Shown here: one piece after another, positions 1-11,237 of the stretch | Layout of the letters: each line of letters opens with the position of its first letter | How positions within the stretch are numbered: the stretch's first letter is position 1 | DNA from: Sympetrum striolatum | Lineage: Eukaryota > Arthropoda > Insecta > Odonata > Libellulidae | Length of the DNA stretch: 64,000 nucleotides | Direction: 5' to 3' | Assembly: GCA_947579665.1 (NCBI GenBank) | Contig: OX388349.1 | Location: forward strand, 25,204,459 to 25,268,458 | The notes under the pieces: model-generated | Database searches by the model: none | Seen by the model: only the letters and a program-made list of their open reading frames with translations | Told to the model about the DNA's origin: nothing | Program-made: the position numbers and the translations under genes

Positions 1-178
1 TTTCTTTTGATATATATTCTCCTTGTTACTCACTGATTGGTATAAGGGCAATTTTTCCATTATTTCACCCGATATCAGATAGAATAACCTTATTTCAACC
101 AAATGAACTTCGACGACGGAGAGCCTCGCTAAAAGTATGATCAATGATGGTTCGTAAAAAGGCTTTCTCGAATCATTC
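1..178 (+). repeat. Left terminal inverted repeat
   Basis: Matches the reverse complement of 2708-2886 at roughly 97 percent. The match runs to the window edge, so the arm may extend further left. Confidence 0.85.
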
Positions 179-312
179 TGTTTTCGCTGGTAATTATTTA
201 TAATTATAGCAATTACTAGGTGTTTTATAGTTTCAGATCAATAAACAATCATCTGCGACTAAATATACCTCGTAAAGAAAGAAAAATTTGGAACATGGCT
301 GTTACTGAATTA

Positions 313-452
313 GAGGTTTGAAATCTCCAAAAGCCGTCTTTATCGGCGCGTTTGGCATCGTAAAGTGCGGCACCCCTTCCTTGCTTTCTCGGATTATCGG
401 GAAGTAAGAGGAGGAACGCCGACGAAGACGGCTTTTGGAGATTTAAAACCTC
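313..452. repeat. Foldback repeat, 36-bp arms
   Basis: Arms at 313-348 and 417-452 are reverse complements apart from a few mismatches (shared core AAAGACGGCTTTTGGAG on one strand). The loop is 68 bases. It is nested in the long-arm transposon and is probably a miniature inverted-repeat element or an element-specific structure. No clear target duplication is visible. Confidence 0.7.
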
Positions 453-820
453 TAATACATATATATCTTGGCAACTCCTTGGTTACTGAGAAACTTTCCA
501 GAGGAACCATCTTTCTAGAGATAACCTCTGGTCTTGAATGTACTCAAAACTACCATTTAACCAAATAGGGAAGAATATTTGAAAACATACGTCCTTCAGT
601 TGGAAAACGAGAATACATTTGAGGAGAAACTTATGTCCCTTAAAGTGGGACCGCCGAGCCTGCGACAAGGGCGTGAGCACGCGTGAAATGTAAAATCTGC
701 GCATTTGTGTTTTAGTATCGTTAGAGTCTTAGGAGACCTTTTATGTTTCTTCCGACGCATTGCACTTACACTTCCAACTTGATTATAGTTCTAAGGTATT
801 AGGCCGGACTTCGTGGAAAG

Positions 821-957
821 CCATAATAAGAAATGAGTAAAGTACAATTTCGGCTAATGCCATCCTCAGGATGGCGTTAGCCGAAACCGGTCGTTTTTTT
901 TAAATAAATAATTTTGTGTGGAAATTACGAAGTGCTGTACTCATTTCTTGATTATAG
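821..957. mobile_element. Small inverted-repeat element with palindromic core
   Basis: Imperfect outer arms (around AAGAAATGAGTA at 827-840 and its complement at 936-948) surround a near-perfect 39-bp hairpin at 848-886. In that hairpin TTTCGGCTAATGCCATCCTC folds onto its complement with one or two mismatches. A 13-bp direct repeat, CTTGATTATAGTT, occurs at 778-790 and 947-959. This has MITE architecture and cannot encode a protein. Confidence 0.6.
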
Positions 958-1910
958 TTGTTTAAACCATTTTCCAATATCGTGGGAATTTAAAGTTGAA
1001 TGAATCTTTAAATTTAATTTATTTTTATCAGTAATGGAATATTTGAATTCAGTGTTAAAATATCAATGTTTATTGAAATCGATTCTATTTAAGGTTTCTG
1101 ATTTTTGTGACTTTTAGTATCAATTAGCTCATGAAATTGTATTAGTTGTGCAATTAAGTAAAATAATGTGATTGTATAGGCTTTTTTATTTATAATCTTT
1201 ACTTTTGCTGTAAATCATCACATTTAAGCTCTTTTACATTAATCAGACTGAAAATCGTCATAGTCACTAAATAAACTTATACATGCGCATACCGTGAGAA
1301 TTTTACAAACTATTGCCTTTCCCAAACACAATTTGTCTTTTGCACATCGTCTGAAAAACATACCTGATCACAGCTTGTTTGGCCATTCCATGAATTCCCA
1401 ATTAATAAAAGACGATGATTGTATGCACACGGTTTTACCATGCTTTTTAAGAAAACTTTTATTAGTTTTTTTAGGACAATTTTCCAGATTTTGAATATGT
1501 GACTGAAATATTTTAAATTTTTTCCCCTAATTCTGCCTCTTTCTTGCTTACCTATGATCCAAATATGCCTCCCATTTTCTGCACGAAGATAAAAACTTAA
1601 GGTAATATTTTATCAGAGGCTGTGATAGTATACTGTGCCGTGCATGAATGCGTTATTTTTCCCTATTTCCAAGACATAGGTGTACTGTCTTTTCTCCTTA
1701 GTGCATTTATATGTTAACTATATTCACACCCTTTCTGATTAGTATCGCTTTTATAATCTGGTTGGTAATCTCTCAACACTTGATGTCTGTTAAAAGAAAA
1801 GCTCCGCTGTCTTTAGGGTTATTTCTGGAAACACGACGTTTCTATGGGAAAAATAAATCGTAGCTTTCCGTTGTCATACTCAAAATTCTTTTCTTAATTG
1901 AATTAAAAGT

Positions 1911-2117
1911 TTAATCGAGCCAAGATCTCGAAACAGTGACATTTAATTCAGTCGACAGGTACTGATAACCCACCGATAAAGCCCACTGTTGGAGCACTCT
2001 GGAGGTGATGTGCTCCATTCTCTTTCTTGCTTCACAAAACCTATCATATGTATATTGATTTATCATTTTCATCTTGACGAATCGTGTTCCTCGATTTGTA
2101 ATATCCTCAATCCACAT
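1911..2117 (-). pseudogene. Transposase N-terminal DNA-binding domain remnant
   Basis: This 68-residue ORF lies inside the long-arm transposon. It contains RFCEARKRMEHITSRVLQQW followed by AL and, 20 residues on, SRSWLD. That resembles the helix-turn-helix/CENP-B-like N-terminus of insect transposase families, in which a conserved W-A pair precedes an A-S-x-S-W-L block. The frame then meets a stop, but the next codons in the same frame still read TFNSIKKRI, where the family usually has a basic stretch. The gene therefore looks broken by a point stop and further decay. Family placement is from memory. No catalytic DDE domain was found downstream. Its position inside the inverted arms suggests it derives from that element's own transposase. 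Confidence 0.45.
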
Positions 2118-2707
2118 CGTGACTTGAGATAACTCGTAGTATTAATTGAAAACCTAGTCTATTTAAGGTTGATAGCGACGATTTAGGATGTTCTCTAGCA
2201 AGATTTAACAACATTAATATTCACATCCAACGGAGCACGAAGGTACTTTAGAGATTTCGGTGATGGCTCATTGGAATCACTGGTATCTTCTTTTAAAGGA
2301 GGGCTGCTATCTCTCATATTCTATTCTATATAAATATTCTCCTCCATGATCTCTATGAGTCTCTCAATGGCTTCATCCCCAAGTAACGTGCATTATTGAA
2401 TATTTTCACACTTGCGAGATTTTCAATAATATTCATGGCCGTTAAAGAATCTTAACCAAAGAGTTGCCAGCGTATAAGTAGTCAGAGCAGATTGTTTACA
2501 ATCCGACACACAACTATAAAGCATCTAGTGATTGGTATAATTATTAAATTCCGGAAGTATTCCGCTACTTTTAGTTATGAAATTCTGAAACAATCGAACG
2601 AAGGTTCCTTTTACATTCATTGGGTAGTCATGAAATGAAAATTAGCGATTTCGAATGCTATTTTATCAAGTAAAAGAAGACAGCTAATGTAATTAGTAAC
2701 TAAAATC

Positions 2708-2886
2708 GAATGATTCGAGAAAGCCTTTTTGCGAACCATCATTTGTCATACTTTTAGCGAGGCTCTCCTTCGTCGAAAGTTCATTTGGTTGAAATAAGGT
2801 TATTCTATCTGATATCGGGTGAAATAATGGAAAAATTGCCCTTACACCAATCAGTGAGTAACAAGGAGAATATATATCAAAAGAAA
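2708..2886 (-). repeat. Right terminal inverted repeat
   Basis: Reverse complement of 1-178. The last matching base seen is 2886; past it the sequence reads TAAAAATGAG, with nothing on the left to compare to. Confidence 0.85.
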
Positions 2887-3014
2887 TAAAAATGAGATTT
2901 GAGAATTACTCGAAAACAGTGGGTTATTCCTTACAGATGTGGTTTAGCGCGGGTGTGTAATGCGGGGTTGCCTATACCCAGATTGTCAATTTTCAATAAA
3001 TTATTGCAACAAAA

Positions 3015-3437
3015 CTAAGGCCCATTCAGACGAACGGCAATATACTTTTTCATTACTCCACTTCCTGCATCACCACAAAAATTTTCATCAAAATCCCCGG
3101 ACAAAAGTGAGAGTCTCCCCTTGTCAGCACGAGAGAATGCATCTGGGATGTATTGATTTAGTTGTGCCATTTCTCTACTAAGGAGGTCCTGTAGTGTGGG
3201 AACCTCCACTAACTCCTCTGTCTCTATAATTGATGTATCACCAAAACCAGCTGATCTCCAACAGTTGGAAATAGTGTTTGCAGTGACAATGTCCCATGCT
3301 CTGGCAATTCCTCCCACAGCATGGAGCAATGTCCATGGAGGCACATCTTGCACATCAGAGGCTTGATATGCAACTAATGTATGCGTACTAAAGCTCTGCT
3401 TATAGAAAGCAAAACTGTGCAGGTCTAAACTTATCAA
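3015..3437 (-). pseudogene. Tigger/pogo-like DDE transposase, C-terminal part
   Basis: This 140-residue open frame contains WTLLHAVGGIARAWDIVTAN then TISNCWRSAGF. That is the classic end of the CENP-B/Tigger DDE superfamily domain (L-x-A-x-x-x-I-x-x-A-W-x-x-V-T-x-x-T-I-x-N-C-W/F-R-x-A-G-F). The upstream part (HSFAFYKQSFSTHTLVAY) matches the region after the last catalytic acid, so the DDE triad and N-terminal HTH are missing. The C-terminal 70 residues are acidic, as in TIGD-type proteins. No complete transposase lies on either side. It is either a truncated transposon copy or, less likely, one exon of a domesticated gene; the frame is intact for 140 codons, which leaves the second option open. 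Confidence 0.7.
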
Positions 3438-3546
3438 ATAATTATGAGGATGAAGTCAAACTAATTTCTGTTACAAATAAGAGTCACAAGCTCATTCTCA
3501 GGAAGAAAACAATATATATCACATGCAATTCTCTGTGTGCACTATA

Positions 3547-3671
3547 GTAGTAGTAGTAAGCGCTTTGACAGCTTAGGTCATTTTGCCCATGTGCTCCCAC
3601 CAGGATTTGAAATCAGAACTGATTCCTCATGAGTCACGAGCGTTACCCACATGGCTCTCCAGGAGCCAATC
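3547..3671 (-). mobile_element. tRNA-derived SINE with (TAC)n tail
   Basis: Read on the minus strand it starts GGCTCCTGGAGAGCCATG and has a pol III A-box-like stretch (GTGGGTAACGCTCGTGAC). A B-box-like GATTTCAAATCC follows, then GGTGGGAGC, which can pair with the 5' GCTCC as an acceptor stem. It continues with a body (AAATGACCTAAGCTGTC) and an (ACT)n tail. The flanks TGCACTATA (3538-3546) and TGCAGTATA (3672-3680) look like a 9-bp target duplication with one mismatch. Related copies lie at 29141-29218 and 36256-36321. Confidence 0.8.
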
Positions 3672-3680
3672 TGCAGTATA

Positions 3681-5960
3681 TTTGCTTCAATGCTGATTCT
3701 CTTTATAGCATAGGCCTTATTTCAAAGCCTAGGAGACTCACTTCAGTCAAAGTGAATGACTCACAGTCATGAATTTCAGGAAACTAGCTCGTAAATATTA
3801 ATGTTGTAATGTTTAAATTTTTCATAATTTTGTAAACAGGGTAACTAAATGATTAGCGATAATAATGCTAAATAATCGATATTTCCATGATTTTTTCAGA
3901 TAAATCTTCATCTGATATTTCGAATTCAGAGCCAGTCTTCCTTGAATAATTCAGAGCCAATTTTCCTTGAATAATTCTAAACTAATTTCAATGCTACTAA
4001 CTTCGTTAATCAGGTCTGCTAGCCTTTAGAACGGAAACATCACAAGGTATATGTAAGAAAACTAGATATGTTCTGTCTGTTGATAGAAATTATAGTAAAG
4101 GTATTTTTGATGTCAGGAAAAACTATTATTTTACAATAACCGTTACAAGCCTATATCAAATCAATATAATTATCAGCTAACTTAACGAATTTAAGGTAAT
4201 TTTACTCAGTTTACCAGTAAGAAGAGTATTCGCCGCATTTAATAGAGAGGAATGAATAAAATACAAATATTTTAGCTAATATAAAACTTCTCAGAAGTAA
4301 TCCAACGTATCAACAAACAGTATCTTGCCGCATAAGGTTTAGAACATATTATATGCCATCTAGACTGTTGCTTTCGTTGCTTTATTGTAGTCATAACATA
4401 TAAATAAATACACGTTGACTCCTATTTCGGGGCAAAGGACATTTCTGTAAAAGTGTGGGCAGAATCTCAAAATTTCAATCTCTGTGAAATTTTGTTTGAT
4501 AATGATGGTTTTGAGAGTTTTAACGAAATTTAATAGTAAAGTTTTCTTGGAAATCACTCGTGGTTCACTCGACAAAGTTAAAGATTTGAATTCACTTCCA
4601 CCTAGATTGTACACATCAAGATTCCAATAACAGGTATGAAAGATCTTTGAAAGGATTAGTATTCTTTTTATGAATTCAGCTCCTAATCGAATCTCATATT
4701 GTCACAATTTACTCCAGTAGTGACTCTTGAGCAAACCACTCTTGAGTACATACGTTCCACTGTCTCCTTAATAAGATGGCATTAAGAAAACGAGGGTATT
4801 CTTATCCAACATCAAGGGACCGCGTCTCGGAAAAAGAGATCTTCCGAGTCAGGAACAATTAACAAGCTGCGATTTCTCCAAAGAAAGGAAGGAAATGACA
4901 TGGCATTCTTTGAGCGTGGCAAAGTTTGTTCTTCGAGAGAGTTTCATAATTAAGGTCTGGATGAGATTAAACAAGGGTCTGACGGAGGCTGAAAAGTTGA
5001 TCTCTTTTGTTAACTGTGGAGATGGAATTGAAATTAAAAGGGAGCCGTCTATAAGGATGAGGGAGACTAGAATGATGACTTTTTAAGGGGAAATTGGTAT
5101 TTACGAGAGTAGTGTGGTGGAATATTTGAGATCCTGATTACAGACGAATTCATACCCACAGGTATAAATACGAACCCTGATGAATAAAATTTTGTTTTAA
5201 CATTTTACGTCAGAGGTGAGGAATATTTGGCCTTTTTCTAAATCTTATTCATGCATTTAAATTTATATAAGGAATCTTTATCACTTTAGAATTTAATATA
5301 CTTGAAGGTATTATAACAAGGGATCCCTAATGAATGGATTCGTATCCCTTTCGATACTTTGTTTTAATTTCTGTTTGTCCATGGATAGGTAGAACTACAT
5401 GGACGTCACTTAAAAGATTACTTATATGGTTACTTAGAAGACTCACAATTTAAAGGTATTTGCCTCTATGAAGTATCTCCAGCAAATGGGTGGATTCCAT
5501 ATTTATTCAGCGTTTTCCAATCCCTCTTATAACCATTACAAGTGGACACCACCCGGGGTTGGCGCATGAGTTGGAGGATCTGCCACATCTCACTTTCGTC
5601 ACAATAAATTCTTCTCTCCTTTGTTTGCCTCCATATCTTCCGATTTATCTTCCTCCTCCCAGGGCTCCTCCGTTAGCAAACAGAAACATTCATCTTTAGT
5701 TTGATCTCCGCGGTACGAAATGCTTCAATTGTGTGTCCTCACCGCCTCGAGAACAACACGTTTCGGTTTCCCATGAGATATTAGGTTCACAGAGTTTTCG
5801 AAACGTGATGTCAATATCACGAAACATAAATAAATATTCGCCATCTTGAGTGTTATAAGATGGCGAGGCGGGCTGTAAAAGAACGAGTTTATCCAAGGAA
5901 TGATTTGCATTCATATCTTGTGCGGTCGATGAGTTATTAAGGGTCGACTATCGGGGATGG
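3681..5960. other. No recognisable gene or element
   Basis: AT-rich sequence with scattered short ORFs on both strands (largest 84 codons, 4360-4614 minus). None matches a family I know and none has convincing splice context. Confidence 0.6.
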
Positions 5961-6010
5961 CAGTGTTTCTCAACCTTATTACATTTGGGGGACGTAATAT
6001 TACATTTATT
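5961..6010 (+). mobile_element. hAT-like transposon end (fragment)
   Basis: CAGTGTTTCTCAACC followed by ACATTTGGGGGAC is the typical start of many hAT-superfamily terminal repeats in animals. No matching opposite end and no 8-bp duplication were found nearby, so this is a remnant. Assignment is from motif memory. Confidence 0.45.
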
Positions 6011-8591
6011 TATATCTTTCCAATTATCTTTCAGGCTAGCAAAGACCCTTTAGACTACAACTTAGTACTCCAGACTACTACTCCAGTAGCTTTTCGTGTA
6101 TATTACTCATAATATCATAGAAAATTTTGAAATATGGTGTGGTGTATAATGGTGAAATCGATTTTTCATTAAGCGAAAAATCGAGGACTCGATCGATTTA
6201 AAACCTTGTCGCCGATTAACCGCAACATAATACGCATTCGAAAATTTTAATACGCTCTTGGTACTGGGACAGCTAACATGCAACTCTGGATGAAATCTTA
6301 TTATCGTAATATACCAACATTTATTTTTGAAGTAAAATTTATTATATCGCAAAAATGACGTAACTAGTGAAAAGTGTCTTTTTCGGTACCTTAGTTTAAA
6401 TATTTCCTTAAGGTAAATTAAGCTCACTGTCAGTCTGCGGCAGGGGAAAAATACCACTGAAAGAACAGAGTTAATTTTAGTTTGACGTAAAAATAAATCA
6501 GTAACGTTGTGAATCTGGTATGAAATAAATTCACAAAGTTCAGAGGGATATAGTTAATAATCCGATAGTTGATTTGGAAAGTATTTGCATAACATTCATA
6601 AAATGCTAAAGCTGAAGAATGAGAAAAATGTTTTCCCAATATATTGATTTCATTTCACGAGTAACATTTGTCCTTATCTTTTTGCTTATAATGCGCTGAC
6701 TTATTTTTTTCAGTGTTTGATTAGTTCACAACAGTCTTTCAGCAAGAATATCCAGTATTAAGAATATGATACGATGTTATTACTGTTCCAATGTTCAGTC
6801 AATTATATAAGTCTGTAGACGAGTTAGACAGTGGAGTTAAATGGCTGTTGCTTGATTTAATGGTTAGACGGAAAAAGGTGGTGAAGGTAAACATTCTAGA
6901 ATTTAAGCGCATTAGGGAAAATAAAGAATCGTTTTAGAATACAGAGGTGTCGAATTCGAAAGGAAACATAGACTCGCTCAATCGAAAAGGCTCCAAAAAT
7001 ATTCCTTTGCCATCGCACGTCAGAACAGGTTACGTGCTAATCCTCGGTGCTTATTCTTTGCTATCCTTCGCCAGAGATATATGGCATAGTACTCGCTGAT
7101 AAACCAAAAATGTTCTGGTTTGGAAAAAAATTTCAAGAAATCAAGTCTTTCCATTGTTCATCCTCAATTCATGACAACCGTTCTCTTTCGGAGATATCGT
7201 TCAGATGTGTGCTGTGCTTAAAATGGAGGTCACATTGAACATTGTTAACGATATCAAATAAAACTTGATGTAGTTAGTACCATTTTCATCTTTATTTCAT
7301 ATACCTATGTTAAAAAATAAAACTGTTCTGCTTTTCCGTAATCATAACAAGACTTCTGAATCTTCCTGTATTATGCCACTAAAATTTTGTAAAGATTCAA
7401 GCTGAAAACAGACTTATAATAGAAACACTGAAACTGCTAAAAATAGAGCCTTATTAAAAATCTTAATTTGATGATGTTGAATTTTCTTTTTCAAACTGCT
7501 CAAGTCCAAGTGCTAAATCCCATGGGTTATTTCTGGGTCGTACCCAACTACGGTATTGAGTTAGAGAGTAACCCAAATACGTCACGGTGCCAGGTAAACA
7601 CCGAAAAATGTTGGCCCCCATTGGATATTTAACGCTATTTGAACTCGATTAGAGTTTGATCTGTTCGATCCCATTGCTTGGAATTAGATCTCTTAGAGAA
7701 TAATATTGCGTTCATTAGATGTTTAATGTAAGTATTGATTCTAAAAGTGTTATGCATTTTCAAATTTATTTGGAAATTAATTATTATATTTACTTATGAG
7801 TAAGTATGCACACAAAGCTTTGAAAAAAATCTTAAATAATTCCCGAGGTAAAAATCAAAATAAATCTCAAACTATCGTGAGGATAACTAAAATTTATTTA
7901 TCTAAACTCCCATTCCCATAGTACTACTTATCTGTCTCTTCATTTTCCTTTTCTATCGGTCCGCCTTAAAACTGCTCCTGTCAAATAGCTTCCATTATCA
8001 CCGTTTGTTGTTGTGGCTCTCCGTTTTCCCCTACTTACGAATTCATTATCCGGAACCTTTTTCACGTAATCTTCAAAGACGAGTGGAATGCATTTGGTCA
8101 GCAGGCATCCTCGTAAGCGGCATTGAACTTGCTGTAATCGAGCTTCGATGAATGGCCTTCATAACGGCCGGTCATACCCGGCAAACATTATTCTTGCCTC
8201 AGAATACCTTGGGAATTGCGTTCACTCTCGAGAAATTTCCCTCAAGAATTTAGGCATTCAGTTTGTCTTATGCGAGTTATTACAGCGTAGGTTCAACGTT
8301 CACGATCACAGTGAAAATACCTGTCTTGGATATCAGTCCTAAAAAGTGCGAAAGTTGCAGGATTCAGGTACTGTTTTATTTATAATAGTATAGTTAGTTA
8401 TTAGCTAGAGGACTGGTTGAAAGCACTAATTACCGCCAAAAGATTCGGAAAGGGAACGAGGCTTAATCAACAAGACGAGTGGCTACCAATAGACAAGTGA
8501 CTAATTAATTAATCATCAAGGACATAACTGGAAAAGAACTATTATACGAGTGTTAATAATGCCATTAGAAGAGAATGGTATGCCCAGAGTG
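6011..8591. other. No recognisable gene or element
   Basis: AT-rich. ORFs up to 116 codons (6107-6457 minus) have low-complexity composition and no recognised motif. The ORF at 8148-8342 lies in a more GC-balanced patch but is also unrecognised. Confidence 0.6.
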
Positions 8592-8668
8592 CTTCCGAGA
8601 CCTGTGGAACATTTTCAATAGTCTTTGAAGGAGAATTGAATTGCCATAACGGAAACAGGTCTCGGAAG
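8592..8668. repeat. Perfect 14-bp inverted repeat
   Basis: CTTCCGAGACCTGT (8592-8605) and ACAGGTCTCGGAAG (8655-8668) are exact reverse complements separated by 49 bases. There is no coding potential across it. Confidence 0.75.
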
Positions 8669-8676
8669 ATGGCGGC
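8666..8676 (+). promoter_or_regulatory. Match to the YY1/Pho motif
   Basis: AAGATGGCGGC is an exact match to the long form of the YY1 (fly Pho) binding consensus. It sits on the edge of the inverted repeat and just upstream of a GC-balanced patch. No transcript start is evident. The ATG inside opens only seven codons. A chance match is possible. Confidence 0.25.
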
Positions 8677-8689
8677 TGCCAGTCAAGAT

Positions 8690-9613
8690 ATCTGAGACCC
8701 GCGCTTAATTTTTTCTTGGTTAACGTTGAGGAAATGGGCCCGGGAGTGGAAAATGTGCAACGACCCTGAATTCCTCTCCATGGCCCTGCTTTGATTCTAA
8801 TGTGATAATGAATTTTCTAATATTAGAAGGGAATTATTACGTCACATGTTGTGGAGTGTCTGTACGGCGAGGCAGTGAACATTCCATTGCTGTTATCGAC
8901 TCCTACTTTCTTCGAAAGTGACTGACGTAAGAAGCGCGACCTTTAGTTGCGTTTGCTACGATGGATTGCACTATGTCCGAAGGTATGGAAGTAATTCATG
9001 CTATTGTTCAATTAAGTAATTATTTAATTCAACTAACTGATAAATGGATTTAAGTTCTCAGTTCTGGTGTGGTTATTATTAACTTATTATTTATTTCAAC
9101 TAAATAATTAATCGATTCAATTAACTGTTCCATTACGAAAGATAGTTTTCTTGTACTAGCTACTTTACGAAACTTAGCGAAACTTCTGAATCTATACAAG
9201 GAATCAAACTACGGTGACTTTTTGTCACGTTTGTATATATTACTTTATTCAATTAGGATAACCTTAAATTAGAACGGTTTCATAGAGGGAGGAACTCTTT
9301 TCAACTGAAATTGGATGCGAAGAGTGCAATGGATATTTGTTCATATCTTAAGTGGACATTCCTGGTCCTCTGCCTTCATGATTCCAATTACAAGGAATGT
9401 TATCGAAGCACTAATTATGACCTCCATGCGGCAAAGTTTTTTTGAAGGGAATTGTACGTCCGTGCAACATCAGCGTTTAAGTAGCTGTTATTAGTTAAAT
9501 ATTTGAAATTGTACAATCTGATAATATTAGTGAAATTTAAGTTTCAGATTCAGAATATACTAATTCTGAATTCATTATAAATTTATTACTTTCCTCTGCA
9601 TACCTCGTGCTAT
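8690..9613. other. No recognisable gene or element
   Basis: AT-rich, with runs of AATTAATT-like sequence. No ORF of note. Confidence 0.6.
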
Positions 9614-9672
9614 TTAATTTTCAAGTAAATGAAATACAATAGGACGTATTAGATTTAATTGAAGGTTGGCAC

Positions 9673-9889
9673 TTTTTTCGAGCTCCTCCGCTATTGTTTT
9701 CCAACTATTTTCCTTCATCTGCTGGTCTTTGTAACTTTTATTCCTCATCTCGAAGAGGTAAGGATGATGCCTCACCAATTCTATGAGGTTTTCGTCCTCC
9801 ACTTGGTTGAAATTCTTAGATTCCATAACAAATACTTTCACAGCGCGGCGCGTCGAAGTTGAATACGGAGCAACCAATGAGCGTACCAC
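9673..9889 (-). CDS. MADF/Myb-SANT-like DNA-binding domain, first exon (partial)
   Basis: The frame reads DENLIELVRHHPYLFEMRN, then KSYKDQQMKENSWKTIAEEL. This is the first half of a MADF domain: an acidic residue before L-I-x-x-V, an H-P-x-L-[FY] core, then W-x-x-I-A-x-x-L. The best start is the ATG at 9826-9824 (MESKNFNQVEDEN), and an upstream in-frame ATG at 9889 also exists. The frame should continue into a K-x-x-W-K-x-L-R motif, but homology stops at GAAAAAA/GTGCC. That is a possible splice donor at 9673, after which the ORF runs on with unrelated residues. The partner exon is not seen to the left. MADF proteins are either host transcription factors or the second protein of PIF/Harbinger transposons; I cannot tell which this is. 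Confidence 0.5.
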
Positions 9890-9990
9890 GGGCGCAATTG
9901 CCCGGCGTGCATCGCGCGCGCAATTTCTTGGAAAACACTTTCACCAAAACTACCGCTAGCAACTTCAGCGCCAGCGCTCACACAAGCTGG
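9840..9990 (-). promoter_or_regulatory. CpG-rich block upstream of the MADF exon
   Basis: This is an island of CpG dinucleotides (GCGCGGCGCGTC, CATCGCGCGCGC, GGCGCGATC) in otherwise AT-rich DNA. It includes a CCAAT motif at 9874-9878 about 50 bases upstream of the likely MADF start. A promoter or the end of a mobile element would both fit. No TATA box is evident. Confidence 0.3.
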
Positions 9991-11237
9991 CGCGATCTTA
10001 GGAAAATATAAGTTTTAAGTATAAGTCAATTTGGAAACGAATGCTCTAAAACAGAGTCTTTGGCAACATTAAATTACCGTATAGGATCAAATCTTATTGT
10101 TAGTTTAAAAGTATGCCAAGAGAGGTTATCATTGTAGCTTCGTATTTTACGTAGTGAGGAGAGTTATGATGGCATTTTCAGCTAAGAATATCCTCTACTA
10201 TATAATCTTTATGAATTTATATTTTTAAGAATTATAAAGGTTTTAAAACTGCACAGGCAAAACGGACAGCAAAACGTAGCGTGTGCGGTGGCATTAAGAT
10301 TCCTCTCCAAAAGGAATCTGTACCATTGTTGCGTAAATGCATATTTTGTTTTACTAACGTCATTATTTAATTGGTAAGATACTTAATCGCACTCATAAGT
10401 ACCATAATGTTCAAGTATTAAGTTATTAATGTATATCGATAACTTGATTTAGCGATTCGCAGTCGAAGCCGGAAGGCCTAGAGTTTTCATTTGTGTGTTG
10501 TCAATATATATTCCTGTGGATTTTCCGATTTGATAGAGGATGAATTATAATAAAACAAAACATTCATTATCTAATTATTTCTAATGATTCGGTCTTCTAG
10601 CATAAATAATGCGGTTTAGAAACGGAATGTTATTTAGTATCCTCTGTATATTTGTATACTTCTATATTAAACTATCCTTAAAATTAGACTTCGGAGATAA
10701 GACATGCCTCATAAGTTAAATTATGCCTCAGGTACGTGACAATAAGTTAATATATAATTTTATCATCTACATACATGGATGGAATAGGCTTTTTTGAGAT
10801 CATAAAGTTACCTTATTTATGTATAAACTAAGTAAACAACAAAAGAGTACGTACAGAACACCTATTAAGGAGACCAACATTTTTATGAAGTAACAAAAAA
10901 TAATTAATCGACAAACGAAGTTAAATATCTCGTTTTTGACTTCAAAACATAGTATGGGGTGATAATTCATTATGCTTTTTGCAGAATTAAGGATTTTACG
11001 GTTCATTTTTCGGGTTCATAACAGAGGATTTCCTACTTGTTAGGAAACGCTTATTGATTTTGAGTATTGAGCTTAAAATGATATCGATTTGGTTATTCAT
11101 AACTTAAAACCATCGCTAGTACTATAAAATTTGGAAAATATTACAAAATTATTTAGGTTTTATTTAGCAATAAATATATTTAACGCAGTGCTTATTAAAT
11201 AAATTTGTGAAATAATTTAATCTTTCTTGCTTCGCAG
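9991..11237. other. No recognisable gene or element
   Basis: AT-rich. The only ORF (10800-11006 minus) is low complexity and unrecognised. Confidence 0.6.

Larger units (their letters stand above)
1..2886. mobile_element. DNA transposon with long terminal inverted repeats, transposase decayed
   Basis: The first 178 bases recur as reverse complement at 2708-2886 with about five mismatches and one single-base indel, so a 2.9-kb segment is bounded by long inverted arms. The left arm begins exactly at the window edge, so the true outer end and the target-site duplication cannot be seen. The interior is AT-rich and has no intact transposase. One minus-strand ORF (1911-2117) looks like the N-terminal DNA-binding part of a transposase and ends in a stop. 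Two smaller foldbacks (313-452 and 821-957) lie inside. The arms are far better preserved than the coding remnant, which fits a non-autonomous copy moved in trans. Superfamily not assigned. Confidence 0.75.

Noticed and set aside
6107..6457. 116-codon minus-strand ORF
   Set aside because: Composition is that of AT-rich random sequence; no motif, homologue or regulatory context seen.
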